DNA from: Peiella sedimenti
GTDB taxonomy: Bacteria; Pseudomonadota; Alphaproteobacteria; Caulobacterales; Caulobacteraceae
Length of the DNA stretch: 64,000 bases
Direction of reading: 5' to 3'
NCBI RefSeq assembly: GCF_030504955.1
Contig: NZ_JAUKTR010000002.1
Span: 1 to 64,000 of the forward strand
This document shows, piece by piece, positions 1-9,181 of the stretch; position 1 is the first letter of the stretch, and each line of letters opens with the position of its first letter. A program made the position numbers and the translations under genes. The notes under the pieces are model-generated. The model worked only from the letters and a program-made list of their open reading frames with translations. It was not told where the DNA came from and made no database searches.

Positions 1-8
1 GCGGTCCC

Positions 9-124
9 CCTCCCCATCTGGCGATGGGGAGGAGACAGGAAGGTCTAGGCCCCCTCATCCGGCGCTTACGCGCCACCCGTCGGCGGCTCGTATACGAGCC
101 TTCTCCACCCGCGAGGGGAGAAGG
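9..124. repeat. hairpin-rich intergenic repeat element
   Basis: Four inverted repeats follow one another. CCTCCCCAT at 9-17 pairs with ATGGGGAGG at 24-32. GGCGC at 61-65 pairs with GCGCC at 70-74. A perfect 16-bp palindrome, GGCTCGTATACGAGCC, lies at 85-100. CCTTCTCC at 99-106 pairs with GGAGAAGG at 117-124. No protein-like reading frame is evident. Hairpin repeats of this look are common between genes in Caulobacterales and rhizobial genomes. That it is dispersed in this genome is inference, because I saw no second copy in the window. Confidence 0.6.
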
Positions 125-170
125 GATCGGGGCCTCATCTCTCAGCCGCTGGAATGCCGGGCGGACCCCC

Positions 171-809
171 TCAGTAGTCCCACCGGGGCGCAAGGCGGTC
201 GCGCAGGTTGGCCACCTCGATCTCGGCGTCGCGGATCAGAAAATCGATGCGGTCCACCTCGTCCAGCGCGCGGCGACGCTCGCGGCGCAGATCGCGGATG
301 GTTTCCCGGATCGCGTCCTTCTGGTCGTCGGTCAGGCCGTCGGCGCCGAGCCGCGCCTCTTCCGCCGAGATGCGCGAATCGAGGTTCTGGACGCGCGCCA
401 CGGCCGTGCTGCGGTCGTTGCGGTAGTTGTTGAGCGTCACCTGGGCGTTCCAGACGATCTGGCCGTCGGAATAGGCCGCGACGAAGTCCCGCTCGAGCCC
501 GGCGGGACAGACGCCGCCGTAGGAGCCGCCGCTGGAGCCCACGCGGAAGCCGTTGCCCGGCGTGCAGTAGGTTTCGAGCCCGCGCTCGCGGCCGCCCAGA
601 TAGGCCTGGGTGTCGGGCGTGACCCCATGCCGGGCGCAGGCCTCCACATGCTCGCTGAGCCGCGAGGTCTGATAGCCGCGCTCGCCGTCCGCCACGCCGA
701 TGCCGTACCAGTCGCCCACCAGGCACTGTTCCTCGCTAAGGGTGGCGCAGCTGCCCATCAGGACGGATGCGGCGCCCGCGACGGCGGCGATGATGACGGC
801 GCGTTTCAT
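171..809 (-). CDS. DUF2799 family lipoprotein-like protein
   Basis: A 212-residue exported protein. The N-terminus (MKRAVIIAAVAGAASVLMGSC) is a hydrophobic signal ending in a poor lipobox (MGSC), so a lipoprotein is possible but not certain. The middle carries the CLVGDW-GIG-DG pattern and spaced Cys/Gly positions typical of DUF2799. The last 80 residues are charged and alpha-helical, probably coiled coil (repeated RDLRRERRR and EVANLRDR stretches). I started at 809, where the signal peptide begins, rather than at an upstream in-frame Met that would bury it. It is divergent from the gamma-glutamyltransferase gene. Function of the family is unknown. Confidence 0.8.
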   Translation of the reverse strand: MKRAVIIAAVAGAASVLMGSCATLSEEQCLVGDWYGIGVADGERGYQTSRLSEHVEACARHGVTPDTQAYLGGRERGLETYCTPGNGFRVGSSGGSYGGVCPAGLERDFVAAYSDGQIVWNAQVTLNNYRNDRSTAVARVQNLDSRISAEEARLGADGLTDDQKDAIRETIRDLRRERRRALDEVDRIDFLIRDAEIEVANLRDRLAPRWDY

Positions 810-935
810 GTCGTGATCCCCCGATCCCCGAAGCCTCGGCCTTATCCAAACATGATCCCGAGGATCGGCCAAGCTTGCGCAGCGAACGGTCCGGCCCTTG
901 AATGGCGACGCTGCCGTCCCCGGGGGAGTTCACAC

Positions 936-2705
936 ATGCGCCGCAGAACCTTTCTGGCCGCCCTGCCCGCCCTGACCGCCACGGCGGCCGCGGCGGCGCC
1001 GACCGTCTATCCAGGCGTGGGACCGGGCGACCGCATCGCCGGCGCCAGTTTCGCGGGCCGCTCCACCGTCTGGGGCGCCAATGGCGCGGCGGCCACGGCC
1101 CACCCCATCGCCACCCTGATCGGGATCGACACCCTGCGCCGGGGCGGCTCGGCCATCGACGCGGCCATCGCCATCAACGCCGCCCTGGGCTTCCTCGAGC
1201 CCGTGGCCAACGGCATCGGTGGGGACGCCTTCTGCCTGTTGTGGGATCCGCGCTCGGGCCGGGTGGAGGGCATGAACGGCTCGGGCCGCAGCCCGCGCGG
1301 CCTGTCGCTTGAGACCGCCCGCAGCCGGGCGCGGAACGGCTACCTCCCCTCCTTCGGCGCGGTCACGGTCAATGTGCCCGGAACCGTCGACGCCTGGTGG
1401 AGCGCCCACCAACGCTACGGCAAGCTGCCCTGGGCCGAGGTGCTGATGCCGGTGGCCGAGCTGTGCCGGCGCGGCGCGCCCGTGCCCCAGACCATCGCCT
1501 GGTATCTGGAGCGCAACATGACCCGCTTCACGCCCGAGAACGGCGTGGAGGAGGTCGACAACGCCTTTCGGGTCTATGCGCCCGGGGGCCGCACGCCGCG
1601 CGAGGGCGAGGTGTTCCGCAACCCGGACCTGGGCGGCACCTATGAGCTGATCGCGCGCCAGGGCCGGGACGCCTTCTACGAAGGCCCGCTGGCCGAGCAC
1701 ATGGAGCGCTACTTCGCCCGCATCGGCGGCTGGATTACGCGGGCGGATCTGGCCGCGCATCGCACCGAATGGGTCGACCCGCTGACCAGCAACTATCGCG
1801 GGGTGGACGTCTATCAGCTGGGGCCGAACACCCAGGGGCTGTCGACGCTGCAGCTGCTGAACATCGCCGAGCAGTTCGACCTGAGGGCCATGGGCTTCCA
1901 GTCGGCGGCCTCGATCCACCACCAGGCCGAGGCCAAGCGCCTGGCCTTCGAGGACCGCGCGCGCTGGTTCTCGGACCCCGACTTCGCCGACATCCCGGTG
2001 GAGCGCCTGATCTCCAAGGACTACGCCGCCGAGCGGGCGCGGCTGATCCGGCCGGACCGGGTGATGGATCGCGTCTTCCCGGGCGACGCCCCCCATCAGG
2101 GCGACACCACCTATTTCAGCGTGGCCGACGCCGACGGCATGATGGTCAGCTGGATCCAGTCCAACTATCGCGGCATGGGCTCAGGCCTCGTGCCCGACGG
2201 GCCGGACGGCCGGACCTTGGGCTTCATGTTCCAGGACCGGGGCGAGCTGTTCTCGCTGCGGGACGGCAGCCCCAACCTCTACGCGCCGGGCAAGCGGCCC
2301 TTCCACACCATCATCCCCGGCTTCGCGGTCAGGGACGGCCAGCCCTGGATGGCCTTCGGCGTGATGGGCGGCGGCATGCAGCCGCAAGGGCAGGCCCAGA
2401 TCGTCATCAACATGGTGGACTACGGCCTGGGTCCGCAGGAGGCGGGCGACGCGCCCCGCTGGCAGCACTACGGCTCGTCCGAGCCCACGGGCCAGCCCGC
2501 CGAGGGCGTGGGCCGGCTGCATCTGGAGACGGGCGTGCCGGAGGCGACAAGGACCGAGCTGGCCGCCATGGGCTGGGTGCTGGGTCCGCCGGACGGCGGG
2601 TTCGGCGGCTATCAGAACGTGATCCGCCAGATCAACGAGGACGGCTCCTGGACCTATGGCGCGGCCTCGGAAATGCGCAAGGACGGCCTGGCCCTGGCCT
2701 ATTGA
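936..2705 (+). CDS. gamma-glutamyltransferase family protein
   Basis: A 589-residue Ntn-hydrolase of the gamma-glutamyltranspeptidase family, which moves or hydrolyses gamma-glutamyl groups of glutathione-like compounds in the periplasm. The N-terminus MRRRTFLAALPALTA is a twin-arginine-like signal. GDTTYFSVAD at about 389-398 holds the expected autoprocessing and nucleophilic Thr (T391). The large subunit lies before it and the small subunit after it. Near the C-terminus the GGGMQPQGQAQI stretch matches the conserved GG loop. ATG 936 was chosen because GGGGGAG lies 8 bases upstream and the signal starts there. The open frame runs further upstream but without protein-like sequence. Substrate is not readable from sequence, and cephalosporin-acylase-like relatives are an alternative. 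Confidence 0.88.
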   Translation: MRRRTFLAALPALTATAAAAAPTVYPGVGPGDRIAGASFAGRSTVWGANGAAATAHPIATLIGIDTLRRGGSAIDAAIAINAALGFLEPVANGIGGDAFCLLWDPRSGRVEGMNGSGRSPRGLSLETARSRARNGYLPSFGAVTVNVPGTVDAWWSAHQRYGKLPWAEVLMPVAELCRRGAPVPQTIAWYLERNMTRFTPENGVEEVDNAFRVYAPGGRTPREGEVFRNPDLGGTYELIARQGRDAFYEGPLAEHMERYFARIGGWITRADLAAHRTEWVDPLTSNYRGVDVYQLGPNTQGLSTLQLLNIAEQFDLRAMGFQSAASIHHQAEAKRLAFEDRARWFSDPDFADIPVERLISKDYAAERARLIRPDRVMDRVFPGDAPHQGDTTYFSVADADGMMVSWIQSNYRGMGSGLVPDGPDGRTLGFMFQDRGELFSLRDGSPNLYAPGKRPFHTIIPGFAVRDGQPWMAFGVMGGGMQPQGQAQIVINMVDYGLGPQEAGDAPRWQHYGSSEPTGQPAEGVGRLHLETGVPEATRTELAAMGWVLGPPDGGFGGYQNVIRQINEDGSWTYGAASEMRKDGLALAY

Positions 2706-2755
2706 GGCCAGGCCGGCGCAGGGCCAGCGTGGCCCTGAACGAGGGGAGACGTGAG

Positions 2756-3595
2756 ATGCGCCTGATCCTGATGCTGCTCGCCCTGGCCTTCGCGGCCGCG
2801 CCCGCCGCCGCCGAGCCGCGCGTCATTCGCGAGGGCCTGGCCAACATGACCGGGACCTATGAGTACATCCTGCGCTCGGAGATCACCGGCCAGGACTATC
2901 TGGTCCAGGTGGCCGAGCCGGTCCGCCCCGTGGGACGCGGCCAGAAGGCGCCGGTGGTCTTCGTGCTGGACGGCAACTACTTCTTCGGCATGGCCACGGA
3001 CGTGGCGCGGAACCTCCAGATCGTGCGCGAGATTGGTCCGGCCTGGATCGTGGCGGTGGGCTTTCCCGGCGAGGGGCTGGGCCCCTGGATCGACGGCCGC
3101 AACCGCGACTACGTCCATGTGGTGCAGGAGGACGGCGGACGCCGCACGGGCGGCGGGGGCGAGGGTTTCCAGCGCTTCCTGACCGAGGAGCTGCGGCCGT
3201 TCCTGGCCAGCAACCCCTACATGGATCTGGACCATACCGTTCTGTATGGTCACTCGGCGAGCGGCCTTTTCACCGCCCGCGTACTGTCGACTCACCCCGA
3301 GGCGTTCGACGGCTATCTGATCGGCAGCCCGGCCGTTTTCGTGGAGCCCGCCATCATGGACCGCATCGCCGCCTGGCCCGGTGGGGCGCAGCGGCCGCGC
3401 GTCTTCCTCGGCTATGCGGGCGGCGATATGGAGGCGCGCATCCTGGCTGACATGCCGCGCCTGACCCAGGCGCTGGAGGCCGGCGACCGCTACGATCTTC
3501 AGGTCCGGGCCTTTCCGGACCAGACCCATGTCAGCGTCGAGGGCGTGCTGTTCGCCAACGGCCTGAAGTTCCTGCTGCCCCCGCCCGCCCCATGA
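2756..3595 (+). CDS. alpha/beta-hydrolase esterase (PF00756-like)
   Basis: A 279-residue exported hydrolase. The signal peptide MRLILMLLALAFAAAPAAA is followed by an alpha/beta-hydrolase core. The nucleophile elbow GHSASG (G-x-S-x-x-G) lies near residues 165-170, and a terminal His candidate is in DQTHVSVEG near the C-terminus. The layout fits the esterase-D/IroE-like family acting on small esters, possibly siderophore esters. That substrate is family knowledge, not seen here. It sits 50 bp after the gamma-glutamyltransferase gene in the same direction and shares its last 4 bases (ATGA) with the next gene, so the three probably form one transcript. Confidence 0.82.
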   Translation: MRLILMLLALAFAAAPAAAEPRVIREGLANMTGTYEYILRSEITGQDYLVQVAEPVRPVGRGQKAPVVFVLDGNYFFGMATDVARNLQIVREIGPAWIVAVGFPGEGLGPWIDGRNRDYVHVVQEDGGRRTGGGGEGFQRFLTEELRPFLASNPYMDLDHTVLYGHSASGLFTARVLSTHPEAFDGYLIGSPAVFVEPAIMDRIAAWPGGAQRPRVFLGYAGGDMEARILADMPRLTQALEAGDRYDLQVRAFPDQTHVSVEGVLFANGLKFLLPPPAP

Positions 3596-3939
3596 CCAGG
3601 GATGAGGTCGCCGCCCTGATCCTGTCCTTCCCGGGCGCCGAGGCCTCGACCTCCTATGGCGAGCCGTCCTTCAAGATTCAGGGCAAGTTCTTCACCTGGC
3701 TGCGGCCGAAGCTGGACCAGAGCCTGGTGGTGCATCTGGACTCCATCGACGAACGCGAACTGCTGATCGAGATGGACCCGGAGACCTTCCACTTCACCGA
3801 CCACTATCGCGACCATCCGCTGGTGCTGGCGCGCATCGCCACGGTCGATCCGGCCTGGCTGAAGGTCATGCTGACCCGCCGCTGGCGGAAGGTCGCGCCC
3901 GCGCGCCTTCGCAAGGCGCATCCGGACCTATTGAACTGA
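3592..3939 (+). CDS. MmcQ/YjbR family protein
   Basis: A 115-residue protein of the MmcQ/YjbR (CyaY-like fold) family. Recognisable parts are the early [17 protein letters not shown] stretch, a central KFFTWLRP strand and a C-terminal [18 protein letters not shown] helix. Length is normal for the family. Members are often called DNA-binding on structural grounds, but no firm function is known. It overlaps the esterase gene by ATGA and is 25 bp upstream of ubiD. Confidence 0.85.
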   Translation: MTRDEVAALILSFPGAEASTSYGEPSFKIQGKFFTWLRPKLDQSLVVHLDSIDERELLIEMDPETFHFTDHYRDHPLVLARIATVDPAWLKVMLTRRWRKVAPARLRKAHPDLLN

Positions 3940-3964
3940 AGGCCCCGCCGGGCCATCACGGCCC

Positions 3965-5494
3965 ATGGCCTACAAGTCCCTGCGCGACTTCCTGACCCTG
4001 CTTGAGCGCGAGGGCGAACTCGTGCGCGTCTCGCAGCCCGTCTCCACCATGCTGGAGATGACCGAGATCCAGACACGCCTGCTCCGGAACGGCGGACCGG
4101 CTGTGCTGTTCGAAAAGCCGGTGCGCGCCGACGGCCAGGTCAGCGACATCCCGTGCCTGGTCAATCTGTTCGGCACGGTGAAGCGCGTCGCCATGGGCGT
4201 GACGCTGGGAAAGCAGATGCGCACCACCGGCGCCGAGCTGCGCGAGGTGGGCGAGCTTCTGGCCTTCCTGCGCCAGCCCGAGCCACCCCGCGGCCTCAAG
4301 GGCGCCGTCGAGCTGCTGCCCCTGGCCCAGACCGTGCTGTCCATGCGGCCCAAGACCGTCAGCCGCGCGCCCGTGCAGCAGGTGGTCCTGACCGGCGACC
4401 AGATCGACCTGTCCAAGCTGCCGATCCAGACCTGCTGGCCGGGCGAGCCCGCGCCGCTGATCACCTGGCCGTTGGTGGTCACCAAGGGGCCGTCGAACGC
4501 GCGCGAGGACGACTTCAACCTCGGCGTCTACCGTATGCAGGTCATCGGCAAGGACCGGCTGATCATGCGCTGGCTGGCCCATCGCGGCGGGGCCCAGCAC
4601 TACGGCCGCCACAAGAAGGCCGGCGCCCGAGAGCCGCTTCCGGCCTGCGCTGTCATCGGCGCCGATCCGGGCACCATCCTGGCGGCCGTGACGCCGGTCC
4701 CGGACACCCTGTCCGAATACCAGTTCGCCGGCATGCTGCGCGGCGCGGCGGTGGACCTGGTTCCGGCCAAGACCCAGCCCCTGATGGTCCCGGCCCAGGC
4801 CGAGATCGTGCTGGAGGGCCACGTCCTTCTGGACGAGTACGCCGACGAGGGGCCCTACGGCGACCACACCGGCTACTACAACTCGGTGGAGCGCTTCCCG
4901 GTGTTCCAGGTGACCGCGGTGACCATGCGCAAGGACCCGCTCTACCTGACCACCTTCACCGGCCGGCCGCCGGATGAGCCGAGCGTCCTGGGTGAGGCGC
5001 TGAACGAGGTCTTCATCCCGCTGATCCGTCAGCAGTTTCCCGAGATCACCGACTTCTGGCTGCCGCCCGAGGGCTGCAGCTACCGGATCGCCGTGGTGTC
5101 CATGAAGAAGGCCTATCCCGGCCACGCCAAGCGCGTGATGCTGGGCGTCTGGAGCTACCTGCGCCAGTTCATGTACACCAAGTTCGTCATCGTCCTGGAC
5201 GACGACGTGGACGCCCGCGACTGGAAGGACGTCATGTGGGCGGTCTCCACCAAGATGGACCCGGCCCGCGACATCACGGTGATCGAGAACACGCCCATCG
5301 ACTATCTGGACTTCGCCAGCCCGGAGAGCGGGCTGGGCTCCAAGATCGGGCTGGACGCCACCGACAAGCTGCCGCCGGAAACCCACCGTGAGTGGGGCCA
5401 GGTCATCCGCATGGACCAGGACGTCATCGACCGCGTGTCCGAGATGTGGGCCGACCTCGGATTGCCGGGTGACGGCGCCCCGATCTGGAAATAG
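3965..5494 (+). CDS. ubiD: UbiD family 3-polyprenyl-4-hydroxybenzoate decarboxylase
   Basis: A 509-residue decarboxylase of ubiquinone synthesis. UbiD removes the carboxyl group of polyprenyl-4-hydroxybenzoate using prenylated FMN made by UbiX, encoded here at 32922-33509. The N-terminus ([20 protein letters not shown]) and the central [10 protein letters not shown] loop with [22 protein letters not shown] are characteristic of bacterial UbiD. Start ATG 3965 gives the usual N-terminus and length. It is the last gene of a co-directional run and is tail-to-tail, 3 bp apart, with the gene at 5498-6082. Confidence 0.95.
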   Translation: MAYKSLRDFLTLLEREGELVRVSQPVSTMLEMTEIQTRLLRNGGPAVLFEKPVRADGQVSDIPCLVNLFGTVKRVAMGVTLGKQMRTTGAELREVGELLAFLRQPEPPRGLKGAVELLPLAQTVLSMRPKTVSRAPVQQVVLTGDQIDLSKLPIQTCWPGEPAPLITWPLVVTKGPSNAREDDFNLGVYRMQVIGKDRLIMRWLAHRGGAQHYGRHKKAGAREPLPACAVIGADPGTILAAVTPVPDTLSEYQFAGMLRGAAVDLVPAKTQPLMVPAQAEIVLEGHVLLDEYADEGPYGDHTGYYNSVERFPVFQVTAVTMRKDPLYLTTFTGRPPDEPSVLGEALNEVFIPLIRQQFPEITDFWLPPEGCSYRIAVVSMKKAYPGHAKRVMLGVWSYLRQFMYTKFVIVLDDDVDARDWKDVMWAVSTKMDPARDITVIENTPIDYLDFASPESGLGSKIGLDATDKLPPETHREWGQVIRMDQDVIDRVSEMWADLGLPGDGAPIWK

Positions 5495-5497
5495 GCC

Positions 5498-6082
5498 TCA
5501 CTGGCTCCAGTAGGCGGCGTCGAGTCCGTCGAGGGCTGCGTCATGATCCGCATCGGAAAGGCCGTCCTCGACGCGGCCCACCAGGGCGCTGGCCAGAGGG
5601 GCCGTGACCGCCGGGCTCCTGGGCCAGCCGAGCTCAGTCTCCACATGCCAGATCAGGGGCTGGACGCCGTTGACGGCCCGGGTCAGCGCCGAGAGGAGGA
5701 GGTAGGACGCGGCCCCTTGAGCCTCGCCGGTTCGCCAGGCGGCCCACCGGCCCCGGGCCACGGCCAGCTGGCCATGAAACTCGACGGCGCGGCCCATGAT
5801 CTCAGGGTCGAGGCGCCATAGCTGGGAGACGAGGCCGGGATAGGTCTGCGGCGCCCCGAGCGGGTGACGGTCTATCAGCGCCTGATCCAAGGCCGGGTCC
5901 GCGGCGGAGCGGCGCGCCACGGCCTCGGCCAACTCGACGGCCTCGCGACACAGACCCCGGGTCTCGTGATGCAGGGCCATCAACAGGCCGCGACGACGCC
6001 GCCGCTCGACGAGCGCCATCCAGGCGAAGCCCAATAGCAGAAGGCCGGCGGCGGCGAGCGCCGCCAGATCGCCCAGGTTCAT
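5498..6082 (-). CDS. hypothetical single-pass membrane protein
   Basis: A 194-residue protein I do not recognise. One transmembrane helix (LAALAAAGLLLLGFAWMAL) opens it, followed by an Arg patch (ERRRRRG) that predicts the soluble remainder in the cytoplasm. The rest is alpha-helical with a Trp-rich centre. ATG 6082 is preferred over an upstream in-frame start because GGAGGGCG lies 5 bases before it. It is divergent from the membrane protein at 6222, and the shared spacer carries two inverted repeats. Confidence 0.65.
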   Translation of the reverse strand: MNLGDLAALAAAGLLLLGFAWMALVERRRRRGLLMALHHETRGLCREAVELAEAVARRSAADPALDQALIDRHPLGAPQTYPGLVSQLWRLDPEIMGRAVEFHGQLAVARGRWAAWRTGEAQGAASYLLLSALTRAVNGVQPLIWHVETELGWPRSPAVTAPLASALVGRVEDGLSDADHDAALDGLDAAYWSQ

Positions 6083-6140
6083 GCTCGCCCTCCACGGTTG
6101 TCTCCCCACCCTAGCCGGGGCAGAGTCCGCTTGGCGACAA

Positions 6141-6178
6141 GTCAGGGGTGCTGACCGCACCAGTCTTGCTCAAGACTG
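6141..6178. promoter_or_regulatory. two adjacent inverted repeats in a divergent spacer
   Basis: GTCAG at 6141-6145 pairs with CTGAC at 6151-6155. CAGTCTTG at 6161-6168 pairs with CAAGACTG at 6171-6178, with 2 bases between the arms. They lie between divergent starts at 6082 and 6222. The second has an operator-like form (8-2-8). No regulator is known, and a transcribed hairpin is the alternative. Confidence 0.4.
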
Positions 6179-6221
6179 CGCCGCCCTCCTAAGCTGAGCC
6201 GCAGGTGGGGAGGGCTGATCC

Positions 6222-6875
6222 TTGAGCGCGTTCGAGTTCTTCTTCAGCTTCTACGGCCTGTTGCTGGGCCTGTCGGTGGCCGCCATCGCCGTGGGCGTGG
6301 CCACGGCCATTCAGCACCGCAAGCGTATCCGCGTCGGGCGACTGACGCCCTTGCTGGGCCTGTTCGTCATCCTGGACATCGCCACCTTCTGGGATGCGGC
6401 CTGGGTCAACTTTCGCCACCTGCCCTTCAGCTATGGCCTGCTGGTGGCGGGGCTGGCGGTGGCGCTGATCTACTTCATGGCCGCGTCTCTGGTTTTTCCC
6501 CACGAGATCGAGGAGGGCATGAACCTCGACGACCACTTCTGGGACAACAAGAAGCTGGTCCTCCTGCTGACCGCGGCGGCCAATGTGCTGCTGGTCATCG
6601 CCGCCATCATCGCCCATGCGCGGACGCCCGGAGGGCCGGTGCTGATCACCAGTTACGTCATCACGCTTCTGCTCTATCTGGTGCTGGTCGTGCCAGCGGC
6701 CTTCGCGAAACGGGCGCGCCTGTTCGTGGTGCTGACCGTGCTGCACATCCTGGTCTACCTGTTTTCCGCGGTCGGCTCCGCCGTCAATCCGGTCGACATG
6801 GTGGAGTTCGCCAACCAGCAGGCCGAGGCGCTCGAGGCCGCCCGGCAGGCCGCCGCGTCCCCCGCCCAACCTTGA
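6222..6875 (+). CDS. hypothetical multi-pass membrane protein
   Basis: A 217-residue integral membrane protein with about six hydrophobic helices. The first is FFFSFYGLLLGLSVAAIAVG and the last ends near SAVGSAVNPVDM. A short Ala/Glu/Gln-rich tail follows. The start is TTG at 6222 with a GGGGAGGG ribosome site upstream. No family motif is recognised. The next gene begins at or just after its stop, so they are probably co-transcribed. Confidence 0.65.
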   Translation: MSAFEFFFSFYGLLLGLSVAAIAVGVATAIQHRKRIRVGRLTPLLGLFVILDIATFWDAAWVNFRHLPFSYGLLVAGLAVALIYFMAASLVFPHEIEEGMNLDDHFWDNKKLVLLLTAAANVLLVIAAIIAHARTPGGPVLITSYVITLLLYLVLVVPAAFAKRARLFVVLTVLHILVYLFSAVGSAVNPVDMVEFANQQAEALEAARQAAASPAQP

Positions 6876-6895
6876 CCCTTTCGTTCAAAGGGCCG

Positions 6896-8728
6896 ATGCG
6901 CATAGGGGCGGCCCTGGCCGTCGCCCTGTCGTTTCCGTGCCTAGCGAGTCCAGTCATGTCCCAGCCCACGACGCCCGCCCCCTGGGATCAGGCGTTCCTG
7001 CCGCCCGCGCTGGAATGGAACGGCGCGAGCCGCAGCCTGCTCCGCCCGGCCAGCGACCCGTGGGCCACGGCCTTCGAGCAGGACCCGCAGCGCGACTTCA
7101 GTCCCGACTATGCGGCCACTCGCGCCTGGTTCGACCGCCTCAACGAAGCGTCCGACCTGATCCGCATCGAGGAGTTCGGCGTCAGCCCCGAGGGTCGGGC
7201 CATCTATGCCGTGATCGCATCCAAGGACGGCGCCCAGCTGGACCCGAACAAGCCCCTGCTGCTGGCCCAGGCCGGCATTCACCCGGGCGAGATCGACGGC
7301 AAGGACGCCGGCATGATGCTGCTGCGCGACATCGCTTTTTACGGACGGGACGACCTGCTCGATCGGGTCAATCTGATCCTGATCCCGATCCTGTCGGTGG
7401 ATGGGCACGAGCGGGCCTCGGCCTATTCCCGCCCGAACCAGCGCGGGCCGCGCATCCAGGGCTGGCGCAACACCGCCACGAACCAGAACATGAACCGCGA
7501 CTTCATGAAGCTGGACCAGCCGGAGACCCAGGCGCTGATGCGGCTGCTGAACCGCCATCGGCCGGACCTTTACATCGACATCCACGTCACCGACGGGATC
7601 GACTACCAGTACGACGTGACCTACGGCTGGAACGGCGAAGAGGGCGCCTATTCGCGCAGCCCCGCCACCGCCGCCTGGCTGGACGCCCAGTACCGGCCGC
7701 AGCTGGATGCGGCGCTGGAGGCGCAGGGGCACATTCCGGGCCAGCTGGTCTTCGCCGTCGATGACCGCAACCCCCGCGCGGGGCTGTCCGAAGGCGGTCT
7801 GGGCGAGCGCTTCTCCAACGGCTGGGGCTCAGCGGCGCACATCCCCACCATCCTGATCGAGAACCACAGCCTGAAGCCCCACGAGCAGCGCGTGCTGGGG
7901 ACCTATGTGATGCTGGAAGCGAGCTTGCGCATCCTGGCCGAGGGCGCGGAGGGTCTGCGCGCCGCCGTCAGCGCCGACGAAGCCCTGCGGCCGGCCGAGG
8001 TTCCGGCCAACTTCCAGTCCGACGCCGAGCCGTCCTTAACCCGAACCTTCAAGGGCGTGTTGTTCGAGACCTATGACAGCCCCGCCTCGGGGCGACAGGA
8101 GGTGCGCTGGCTGGGCCGCGCCGATCCGGAAGCGTGGTCGATGCCCTTCTACGGCTCGCACCCGACGCTGAGCCTGCAGCGGCCTGAAGCCTATTGGGTC
8201 CCGTCCTATCGGGCCGACCTGATCGAGCGCCTGCGCCTGCACGGGCTGGAGATGGAGACCCTGACCGAGCCCCGGACAATGTCGGTGGAGATGCTGCGCC
8301 TGGGCGAGCCGGTCCTGGCCGATGCGCCTTTCGAAGGCCATGTGGCCATCACCGTGACCGAGGCCACGCCCGAGCGGCGCGACTGGACCTTTCCGGCGGG
8401 GTCGGTGCGCATACCCACCGACCAGCCGCGCGGCGACATCGCCGTCCTGCTGCTGGAGCCCCTGTCGAGCGAGAGCTTCTTCGCCTGGGGCATGCTCCCC
8501 GAGGTGCTGAGCCGCGTGGAGTACATCGAGGGCTACGCCATCGCGCCCCTGGCCGAGGCCATGCTGGCCGCCGATCCGGCGCTGAAGGCCGAGTTCGAAG
8601 AGCGGCTGCGCGGCGACAACGCCTTCGCCTCGGACCCCGAGGCGCGGCTGGGCTGGTTCTATGAACGCACGCCCTTCTACGACGAGCGCTTCCGCCTGTA
8701 CCCCGTGGGCCGCGAGACCGCCCCCTGA
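6896..8728 (+). CDS. M14 family zinc carboxypeptidase-like peptidase
   Basis: A 610-residue exported metallopeptidase. From ATG 6896 it has a classical signal peptide (MRIGAALAVALSFPCLASP). A TTG start at 6872, overlapping the previous stop, is the alternative and would add eight residues. The M14 zinc site is visible: H129-P-G-E132 in QAGIHPGEIDGKDAG, and H230 in YIDIHVTDG. NMNRDFMK near 199-206 matches the substrate-carboxylate loop. The last 200 residues are an accessory beta-rich domain. Members trim C-terminal residues of peptides in the periplasm. Specificity is not readable. Confidence 0.82.
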   Translation: MRIGAALAVALSFPCLASPVMSQPTTPAPWDQAFLPPALEWNGASRSLLRPASDPWATAFEQDPQRDFSPDYAATRAWFDRLNEASDLIRIEEFGVSPEGRAIYAVIASKDGAQLDPNKPLLLAQAGIHPGEIDGKDAGMMLLRDIAFYGRDDLLDRVNLILIPILSVDGHERASAYSRPNQRGPRIQGWRNTATNQNMNRDFMKLDQPETQALMRLLNRHRPDLYIDIHVTDGIDYQYDVTYGWNGEEGAYSRSPATAAWLDAQYRPQLDAALEAQGHIPGQLVFAVDDRNPRAGLSEGGLGERFSNGWGSAAHIPTILIENHSLKPHEQRVLGTYVMLEASLRILAEGAEGLRAAVSADEALRPAEVPANFQSDAEPSLTRTFKGVLFETYDSPASGRQEVRWLGRADPEAWSMPFYGSHPTLSLQRPEAYWVPSYRADLIERLRLHGLEMETLTEPRTMSVEMLRLGEPVLADAPFEGHVAITVTEATPERRDWTFPAGSVRIPTDQPRGDIAVLLLEPLSSESFFAWGMLPEVLSRVEYIEGYAIAPLAEAMLAADPALKAEFEERLRGDNAFASDPEARLGWFYERTPFYDERFRLYPVGRETAP

Positions 8729-8741
8729 AGGAGGGCCGACC

Positions 8742-9140
8742 ATGTACGACCTGACCGCCGCCAAGGCCCTGGCCCTGTGGGCCGCGCTTCACCTGGTGCT
8801 GCTGCTGTTGCTGTCGGGCCGGGTCGTGCGGCTGCGGCGGCGTCACCGGGTGGCTATCGGCGATGCGGGCGTGCCCGAACTGACGGCCGCCCAGCGGGCC
8901 TTCGGCAACGCCGCGGAGTACATCGGGCCGACCCTCGGAGGCCTGGCGGCCCTGGTGCTGGTGAACGCGCCGGCCCTGCTGATCCATGGGGTCGGCGCCC
9001 TGTTCTTCGCCGGACGCGTCCTGCACGGCTACGGCATGAGCCAGACGGTCCAGCCGGGGCGAGGCCGCGTGCTGGGCATGATGCTGACCTACACGGCGCT
9101 GATCGCCCTGGTCGCCTCGCTCGTGGTCTATCTGATCTGA
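8742..9140 (+). CDS. MAPEG family membrane protein
   Basis: A 132-residue protein with four transmembrane helices, the normal size for MAPEG (membrane-associated proteins in eicosanoid and glutathione metabolism). Typical motifs are QRAFGNAAEY near 50 and FFAGRVLHGYG near 90. Bacterial members may be glutathione-linked transferases, but activity cannot be read from sequence. The start has GAAGGAGG upstream, 13 bp after the M14 gene stop, suggesting one operon. Confidence 0.85.
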   Translation: MYDLTAAKALALWAALHLVLLLLLSGRVVRLRRRHRVAIGDAGVPELTAAQRAFGNAAEYIGPTLGGLAALVLVNAPALLIHGVGALFFAGRVLHGYGMSQTVQPGRGRVLGMMLTYTALIALVASLVVYLI

Positions 9141-9181
9141 ACCGGTTGCGGCGGCCGGGCCGGTCGGCCATATCGGCGCCC

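Noticed and set aside
24..935. Long plus-strand open frame joined to the gamma-glutamyltransferase, opposite the DUF2799 gene
   Set aside because: It runs antisense to a clear exported protein and has no family-like sequence before the signal peptide at 936. High GC gives many such open frames.
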